Positions 59,159 to 64,000 of a DNA stretch of 64,000 bases are shown here, piece by piece. Made by a program: the position numbers and the translations under genes. Numbering within the stretch: position 1 is the stretch's first letter; the number at the start of each line of letters is the position of its first letter. Source of the stretch: Bradyrhizobium sp. KBS0727 (GTDB lineage: Bacteria > Pseudomonadota > Alphaproteobacteria > Rhizobiales > Xanthobacteraceae); the NCBI RefSeq assembly GCF_005937885.2, contig NZ_CP042176.1, positions 4,211,501 to 4,275,500 on the forward strand. Reading direction: 5' to 3'. The notes beneath the pieces were generated by a model. That model saw nothing but the letters and a program-made list of their open reading frames with translations. It had not been told where the DNA came from and made no database searches.

Positions 59159-59812
59159 CTATTTCGCGGCCGGCGAGATCAGCATGCCCGGCGCAGTGCC
59201 ATCAGAGACCTTGCAGACATCGCCTTCGAGCCGAACCTTGCCACTGGCGAGCAGCCGCAGCGCCTCCGGATAGATGCGGTGCTCGACGCCGAGAATACGC
59301 TGCGACAGCGTCTCCGCCGTGTCGTCGTCGGCCACCCCCACTGCGCCCTGCATCACGATCGGCCCGGCATCGGTTTCCGGGATCACGAAATGCACGGTCG
59401 CGCCCGAAATCTTCACTCCGGTCTTGAGCGCTTGACCATGGGGATCGAGCCCCGGAAATGACGGCAGAAGCGACGGGTGAATGTTGAGCATTTTCCCGTA
59501 CCAGCGCTGGACGAATTCGGCGGTGAACAGCCGCATGAAGCCGCCAAGACAAATCAGCTCGACCTTGTGCGCATCGAGCTTGCCCTGCAGCACGGCTTCA
59601 AAACCTGCGCGGTCCCTGCCGAACGGCTTGCTCTCGATCACGTCGGTCGGAATGCCACTCGCTGCGGCCTTTTCCAGCCCGGGCGCATCGGCCCGGTTGG
59701 AAATGACGGCGACGATCTCGGCCGGAAAATCCGCAAGCCTGGCCGCGTCGATCAACGCGGCCATGTTCGAGCCGCGCCCGGAAATCAGGATGGCGACGCG
59801 GCGCTTCATCAT
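59159..59812 (-). CDS. purN: Phosphoribosylglycinamide formyltransferase
   Basis: This 217-residue enzyme transfers a formyl group from 10-formyl-THF to GAR in purine synthesis. Motifs are RVAILISGRGSNMAAL, LGGFMRLF, NIHPSLLPSFPGLDPH and FVIPETDAGPIV, with the catalytic Asn-His-Asp set present. The first ATG of an ATGATG pair (59812) begins three bases before... the purM stop region on the minus strand, i.e. one base after the TGA of purM, giving tight coupling. A more upstream ATG (59839) would overlap purM and lacks similarity. Confidence 0.95.
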   Translation of the reverse strand: MMKRRVAILISGRGSNMAALIDAARLADFPAEIVAVISNRADAPGLEKAAASGIPTDVIESKPFGRDRAGFEAVLQGKLDAHKVELICLGGFMRLFTAEFVQRWYGKMLNIHPSLLPSFPGLDPHGQALKTGVKISGATVHFVIPETDAGPIVMQGAVGVADDDTAETLSQRILGVEHRIYPEALRLLASGKVRLEGDVCKVSDGTAPGMLISPAAK

Positions 59813-59813
59813 G

Positions 59814-60899
59814 TCACTGCGAGAGGTCGAGGTGGCCATTATAGACCACGCGGTGCTCGCCCGAATGATCGTTTTGGGCCAGAATCACCTCGCCGAGCAG
59901 CGCGACGGTCTCGCCGGCTTCCGTGAAAATCTTGGTGACCTGATCGACAGCGTCCGGCTTGACTATGGCGATCATGCCGATGCCGCAGTTGAAGGTGCGC
60001 AGCAACTCGAGTTCGGCGATACTGCCTTGCGCCGCCAGCCATTTGAAGACGGGCAATACCGGCAGCCGCGCCAGATCGATGCCGACGCCGAGATGTTTCG
60101 GCAGCACGCGCGGAATGTTGTCGGTGAAGCCGCCGCCGGTGATGTGGGCGAGCCCCTTGACCGCGCCGGTCTCGCGGATCGCGCGCAGGCAGGATTTCAC
60201 ATAGAGCCGCGTCGGTGCCAGCAGCGCGCCGCCCAGCGTCATGACCGGCGAAAACGGTGCCGGCGCATCGAAGCTGAGACCGGAGTTTTCCACGATCTTG
60301 CGTACCAAAGAGAAGCCGTTGGAATGAACGCCCGACGAGGCGAGGCCGATCACCGCGTCGCCCGCGGCGATATCCGCCGTCGGCAACAGCGTGCCGCGTT
60401 CGGCGGCGCCGACCGCAAAGCCGCCGAGATCGTAATCGCCGTCCTTGTAGAGCCCTGGCATTTCCGCGGTCTCGCCGCCGATCAGGGCACAGCCGGATTC
60501 CCGGCAGCCTTCGGCGATACCGGCCACGATCGACGCCGTCGCTTCGGGGTCGAGCTTGCCGCAGGCAAAATAGTCGAGGAAGAACAGGGGCTCGGCGCCC
60601 TGGACCACGAGGTCGTTGACCGACATCGCCACCAGATCGATGCCGATGCCGCCGTGCAGGCCGGTCTCGATGGCGATCTTGACCTTGGTGCCGACACCGT
60701 CGGTCGCGGCCACCAGGATCGGGTCCTTGAAACCCGCGGCCTTGAGGTCGAACAGACCGCCGAAGCCGCCGATCTCGGCGTCCGCGCCCGGTCGAGCGGT
60801 AGCGCGAACCATCGGCTTGATCAGATCGACCAGGCGATTGCCCGCATCGATATCGACGCCCGAATCCGCGTAAGTGAGGCCGTTTTTGCGGTCGTTCAT
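59814..60899 (-). CDS. purM: Phosphoribosylformylglycinamidine cyclo-ligase
   Basis: This 361-residue enzyme closes FGAM to AIR with ATP. Motifs include LTYADSGVDIDAGNRLV, LVAATDGVGTKVKIA, ALIGGETAEMPGLY and GLASSGVHSNGFSLVRK. Length fits PurM. The ATG at 60899 gives MNDRKNGLTYAD. It is the first gene of the purMN operon; purN starts immediately after its stop. It is divergent from the CDP-alcohol phosphatidyltransferase gene with about 150 bases between, an order often seen in Hyphomicrobiales. Confidence 0.97.
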   Translation of the reverse strand: MNDRKNGLTYADSGVDIDAGNRLVDLIKPMVRATARPGADAEIGGFGGLFDLKAAGFKDPILVAATDGVGTKVKIAIETGLHGGIGIDLVAMSVNDLVVQGAEPLFFLDYFACGKLDPEATASIVAGIAEGCRESGCALIGGETAEMPGLYKDGDYDLGGFAVGAAERGTLLPTADIAAGDAVIGLASSGVHSNGFSLVRKIVENSGLSFDAPAPFSPVMTLGGALLAPTRLYVKSCLRAIRETGAVKGLAHITGGGFTDNIPRVLPKHLGVGIDLARLPVLPVFKWLAAQGSIAELELLRTFNCGIGMIAIVKPDAVDQVTKIFTEAGETVALLGEVILAQNDHSGEHRVVYNGHLDLSQ

Positions 60900-61052
60900 G
60901 CCCAAATTCCAGTAAGATGACGGCTGGTTACGAGGAATTCCGCGTTCCTGCAATGGCTCGCAAGCCCTGCCCGCATATACTATGTAGATAACAGCCGACC
61001 GGCCCCGCCAAGGGCCGGACCAGGTCAGTCGGGGAGCCGGGAAGCGACCGAG

Positions 61053-61595
61053 TTGAGTATTCCGAACATCATCACGCTGGGACGCATCATCCTGGTCCCA
61101 ATCATCGTCTGGGCGATCGTCTCCAGCCAGATGGAAATTGCGTTCGCGATTTTTGTCATCGCCGGCGTCAGCGACGCCGTCGACGGCTTTCTCGCCAAGC
61201 GGTTCAACATGGCGAGCGAGCTCGGCGCCCTGCTCGATCCGCTGGCCGACAAGGCGCTGCTGGTGTCGATCTTTGTCGCGCTCGGAATCTGGGGCGCGGT
61301 GCCGCGCTGGATCGTCATCCTGGTGGTGTCGCGCGATATCATGATCGTGTCAGCCGTGATCGTGTCGTGGCTGTTCGACAAGCCGGTGCCGATGAAACCG
61401 CTGATGGTGTCGAAGCTCAATACCGTGGCGCAGGTGGCGTTCGCCGCACTGGTGCTGGCTTCGCTCGGCTTCAACTTCAAGCCGACGCCGTACGACCTGA
61501 TCCTGATGGGTTTTGTTACGGTCTTTACTTTGGTTTCGGTCTCGCTCTATCTCGTCGAGTGGGTACGGCACATGAGCACGATCGACGCGAGATAG
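61053..61595 (+). CDS. CDP-alcohol phosphatidyltransferase family protein (PgsA-like)
   Basis: This 180-residue membrane enzyme has five or six helices and the signature SDAVDGFLAKRFNMASELGA, then LLDPLADK. This matches D-x2-D-G-x2-A-[RK]...G-x3-D-x3-D, the metal and CDP site. It would join a CDP-activated diacylglycerol to an alcohol such as glycerol-3-phosphate. Which phospholipid it makes is not certain. TTG is the probable start, with GGGGAGCCGGGAAG upstream. It lies before hdaA, with an ACCGGT palindrome between. Confidence 0.9.
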   Translation: MSIPNIITLGRIILVPIIVWAIVSSQMEIAFAIFVIAGVSDAVDGFLAKRFNMASELGALLDPLADKALLVSIFVALGIWGAVPRWIVILVVSRDIMIVSAVIVSWLFDKPVPMKPLMVSKLNTVAQVAFAALVLASLGFNFKPTPYDLILMGFVTVFTLVSVSLYLVEWVRHMSTIDAR

Positions 61596-61599
61596 TTGA

Positions 61600-61646
61600 T
61601 GCGTTTTCTTGACGCGAACCGGTGTCCACTTCGCTCGAAAACGCTA
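61600..61646. repeat. ACCGGT-centred palindromic element, copy 8 (module B)
   Basis: GCGTTTTCTTGACGCGAACC and GGTGTCCACTTCGCTCGAAA run to ACGCT. It starts five bases after the phosphatidyltransferase stop and ends 26 bases before the hdaA start, so it sits within a probable operon and would appear in the mRNA as a hairpin. Confidence 0.88.
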
Positions 61647-61671
61647 TAAATGACGCTTCCTGGAGACTTGC

Positions 61672-62349
61672 GTGGCAGTACGCGTTCAACCCCGTCAGTT
61701 GGCCTTTGCCCTGCCGCATGCGGAGAGCCTGACGCGCGACAACTTTCTGGAAGGCCCGGCCAACGAGGCTGGCCTGGCGCTGATCGATAGCTGGCCGGAC
61801 TGGCCAAACCGCGTCATGCTGCTGGTCGGACCGGAGGGTTCCGGCAAAAGCCATCTCGCCGCGATCTGGGCCGAGCAAGCCGGCGCGCGCTCTACCTCGG
61901 CGCATGCGCTCAACGCCGCCGCTGTCCCCGGGGCGCTGGCGACCGGCGCGCTTGTGGTGGAGGACCTGAGACCGTCGGATTTCGACGAGCGCGCGATGTT
62001 CCATCTGCTGAATCTCGCGCGCGAGGACGGGGCCTCGGTGCTGATCACCGCGCGCGTTCCGCCCGTGGCCTTGGAGGTCGAACTGCGCGATCTCCGCTCG
62101 CGCCTGCGCGCCATTCCCGTGGTGTCCCTGCTGCCGCCCGACGATCTCCTGTTTCGCGGCCTGATCGTCAAATTCTGCGCCGACCGCCAGTTGAGCATCG
62201 ACGAGACCGTCGTGAGCTATCTGACCACGCGAATCGAGCGGTCCTATGCCGCCGTGCGCCAGGCCATCGACCTGCTGGACACCGAAGCGCTGCGGCTCGG
62301 CCGGCCGGTGACCCGGGCGCTGGCTGCCGAATTGTTGCGCAACGCCTGA
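61672..62349 (+). CDS. hdaA: DnaA regulatory inactivator HdaA
   Basis: This 225-residue protein is DnaA-like AAA+ without a DNA-binding domain. The Walker A is VGPEGSGKSHLA; the N-terminus (RQLAFALPHAESLTRDNFLE) has the QL-x-[LF] beta-clamp binding type motif expected for Hda. It works with DNA-loaded clamp to stimulate ATP hydrolysis by DnaA and prevent re-initiation. It starts with GTG. The arrangement with phosphatidyltransferase upstream and ppk downstream is common in alphaproteobacteria as far as I recall. Confidence 0.92.
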   Translation: MAVRVQPRQLAFALPHAESLTRDNFLEGPANEAGLALIDSWPDWPNRVMLLVGPEGSGKSHLAAIWAEQAGARSTSAHALNAAAVPGALATGALVVEDLRPSDFDERAMFHLLNLAREDGASVLITARVPPVALEVELRDLRSRLRAIPVVSLLPPDDLLFRGLIVKFCADRQLSIDETVVSYLTTRIERSYAAVRQAIDLLDTEALRLGRPVTRALAAELLRNA

Positions 62350-62473
62350 TCCGGGGGCGGCTGCCGCCTTGACGGCGCCGGCCGGCGGAACATCAATGTC
62401 ATTGAAACGTCATCGGCGTATCACATGGTTCGCGCTGAACCCGCGCTAAAGGCCTTTTTCGCCCCCGGCTGAG

Positions 62474-64000
62474 ATGGATCGAAGCTTCATGGAATTGGCA
62501 CAAGTTATTGAAATCAAAGAAAAAGAAGCTGGCTCCGAGGCTCCTCCCGCGATCGCTACCAGCCCCGAGCGATTCATCAACCGCGAACTGTCCTGGCTGC
62601 ATTTCAACCGCCGGGTGCTCGAGGAAGCCGTCAATCCCGGCCATCCCGTGCTGGAGCGGGTGCGGTTCCTGTCGATTTCCGCCAATAACCTTGATGAGTT
62701 CTTCATGGTCCGCGTCGCCGGCATCAAGGCGCAGGTCCGTGAAGGCATCGCCGAACGCAGCCCCGACGGGCTGACACCGGCCGAGCAGCTCGTGCTCATC
62801 AACAAGACGGTTTCCGAACTCGCCAGCGACCAGCAGGCGATCTGGAGCAATCTGCGCAGCATCCTGTCCGAAACCGGCATCACGCTCGTCGACGGCCATG
62901 ACGTCACCAAGGCGGAGCGGGCCTGGGTCGAGGATCACTTCCTCCGCAACATCTTCCCGTTGCTGACGCCGCTGGCGATCGATCCGGCGCACCCGTTCCC
63001 GTTCATCCCGAGCCTCGGTTTCACGATCGCGCTGCATCTGGCGCGCGTCTCCGACGGCAAGCCGATGAACGCGCTGATCCGCATGCCCGGCAAGATCGAC
63101 CGCTTCATCCGCATGCCCGCGGCCAAGGACGGCGCGGTGCGGCTGATCACGCTGGAACAGGCCACTGGCCTGTTCATCGGCCGGCTGTTCCCCGGCTACA
63201 CCGTCAAGGGCCAAGGGGCGTTCCGGGTGATCCGCGATTCCGAACTGGAAATCGAGGAAGAGGCCGAAGATCTGGTCCGCCTGTTCGAGACCGCGCTGAA
63301 GCGCCGCCGCCGCGGATCGGTGATCCGGCTCGAGATCGAGGCCAAGATGCCGGAAGAGCTGCGCGCCTTCGTGCAGCGCGCTCTGTCCACCGCCGACGAT
63401 GAGATTTTCCTGGTCGACGGCGTGCTGGCGATGAACGAGCTGTCGCAACTGACCCGCATCGACCGCCCGGATCTGGAATTCGTGCCTTATGTGCCGCGCC
63501 ATCCCGAACGCGTCCGCGATCACGGCGGCGACATTTTTGCAGCGATCCGGCAGAAGGACCTGATCGTCCATCACCCCTACGAATCCTTCGACGTCGTCGT
63601 CCAGTTCCTGCAGCAGGCGGCGCGCGACCCCGATGTCGTCGCCATCAAGCAGACGCTGTACCGTACCTCCAACAACTCGCCGATCGTGCGCGCGCTGGCG
63701 GAAGCCGCCGAAGCCGGCAAGTCCGTGACCGCGCTGATCGAACTCAAGGCCCGCTTCGACGAGGAAGCCAATATCCGCTGGGCGCGCGACCTCGAACGCG
63801 CCGGCGTGCAGGTGGTGTACGGCTTCATCGAACTGAAGACCCATGCCAAGCTGTCGATGGTGGTGCGCCGCGAGGGCGGCAATCTCGCCACCTATGTCCA
63901 CACCGGCACCGGCAACTATCACCCGGTGACGGCGCGCATTTACACCGATCTGTCCTACTTCACCTCGGACCCGATCATCGGCCGCGATGCGGCGCGGGTA
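62474..64000 (+). CDS. ppk1: Polyphosphate kinase 1, truncated by window end
   Basis: The first 509 codons are present and open to the last base. The enzyme makes polyphosphate from ATP. Visible parts are the N-terminal domain (RFINRELSWLHFNRRVLEEA), the head domain (HPFPFIPSLGFTIAL), and the start of the first phospholipase-D-like catalytic domain with QTLYRTSNNSPIVRAL, LIELKARFDEEANI and the autophosphorylated His in LKTHAKLSMVVR. The ATG at 62474 was chosen; ATG at 62489 is also possible. It follows hdaA by 124 bases. Confidence 0.97.
   Translation, partial: MDRSFMELAQVIEIKEKEAGSEAPPAIATSPERFINRELSWLHFNRRVLEEAVNPGHPVLERVRFLSISANNLDEFFMVRVAGIKAQVREGIAERSPDGLTPAEQLVLINKTVSELASDQQAIWSNLRSILSETGITLVDGHDVTKAERAWVEDHFLRNIFPLLTPLAIDPAHPFPFIPSLGFTIALHLARVSDGKPMNALIRMPGKIDRFIRMPAAKDGAVRLITLEQATGLFIGRLFPGYTVKGQGAFRVIRDSELEIEEEAEDLVRLFETALKRRRRGSVIRLEIEAKMPEELRAFVQRALSTADDEIFLVDGVLAMNELSQLTRIDRPDLEFVPYVPRHPERVRDHGGDIFAAIRQKDLIVHHPYESFDVVVQFLQQAARDPDVVAIKQTLYRTSNNSPIVRALAEAAEAGKSVTALIELKARFDEEANIRWARDLERAGVQVVYGFIELKTHAKLSMVVRREGGNLATYVHTGTGNYHPVTARIYTDLSYFTSDPIIGRDAARV

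Overview
The window reads as chromosomal DNA of a Bradyrhizobium-type alphaproteobacterium (order Hyphomicrobiales). The evidence is high GC, frequent GTG/TTG starts, a B12-dependent ribonucleotide reductase (NrdJ), a eukaryotic-type glutamine synthetase II (glnII) behind a sigma-54 promoter, a GapR-type DUF2312 protein, HdaA, a purM/purN - hdaA - ppk block, and several families of palindromic intergenic repeats of the kind common in Bradyrhizobium and Rhodopseudomonas. The species assignment is inference from recognised proteins, not a database search.

Layout. 1-4.3 kb: nrdJ with a hairpin-rich leader. 4.4-6.2 kb: an accessory patch with a DUF4238 gene of lower GC, a mosaic scar assembled from pieces of two genes that lie intact 2-3 kb downstream, a palindromic repeat sitting in the remains of a DUF4160 gene, and its intact DUF2442 partner. 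6.2-13 kb: a divergent ArsR/SDR pair with a clear operator, a small c-type cytochrome, a tandem hotdog thioesterase, a cupin, a DUF2312 protein, pdxY, an FMN reductase and much repeat DNA. 13-18 kb: mostly small membrane and secreted proteins of unknown function. 18.4-20.6 kb: a chemoreceptor. 20.6-25.1 kb: a minus-strand catabolic cluster (acyl-CoA dehydrogenase, nitroreductase, GMC alcohol oxidoreductase, metallo-beta-lactamase-fold hydrolase). 25.2-29.6 kb: an ABC-F ATPase, a Sel1 protein, a ModA-like binding protein and a GrlR-like protein. 29.8-31.7 kb: the nitrogen-regulated glnII / gstI-like divergent pair. 31.7-44.6 kb: scattered enzymes, a toxin-antitoxin pair whose toxin has lost its middle, a second GrlR-like paralogue, and two tandem 53-residue secreted peptides. 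44.7-49.6 kb: envelope genes (L,D-transpeptidase, periplasmic glutathione peroxidase, polysaccharide deacetylase, DoxX). 49.8-64 kb: core metabolism and information genes (maeB, aspS, selO, rnd, purN, purM, a CDP-alcohol phosphatidyltransferase, hdaA, ppk1 cut by the window end).

How the genes relate. The strongest regulatory logic is at glnII: a perfect -24/-12 element drives glnII leftward, while a small DUF2735 protein resembling the glnII translation inhibitor GstI is transcribed away from it and ends in a good Rho-independent terminator. purM and purN overlap as an operon for purine synthesis. The acyl-CoA dehydrogenase to MBL cluster looks like one transcription unit for oxidising an alcohol or acyl substrate.

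The most distinctive non-coding content is at least five families of palindromic repeats. One is a two-module element present eight times, combining a hairpin with an ACCGGT centre and often a second hairpin, commonly with a GATTCAA-type core. The least explained coding content is the tandem pair of 53-residue exported peptides, the two dispersed tandem-domain GrlR-like proteins, and several very small membrane proteins. I found no tRNA, rRNA, CRISPR array, prophage or intact insertion sequence.
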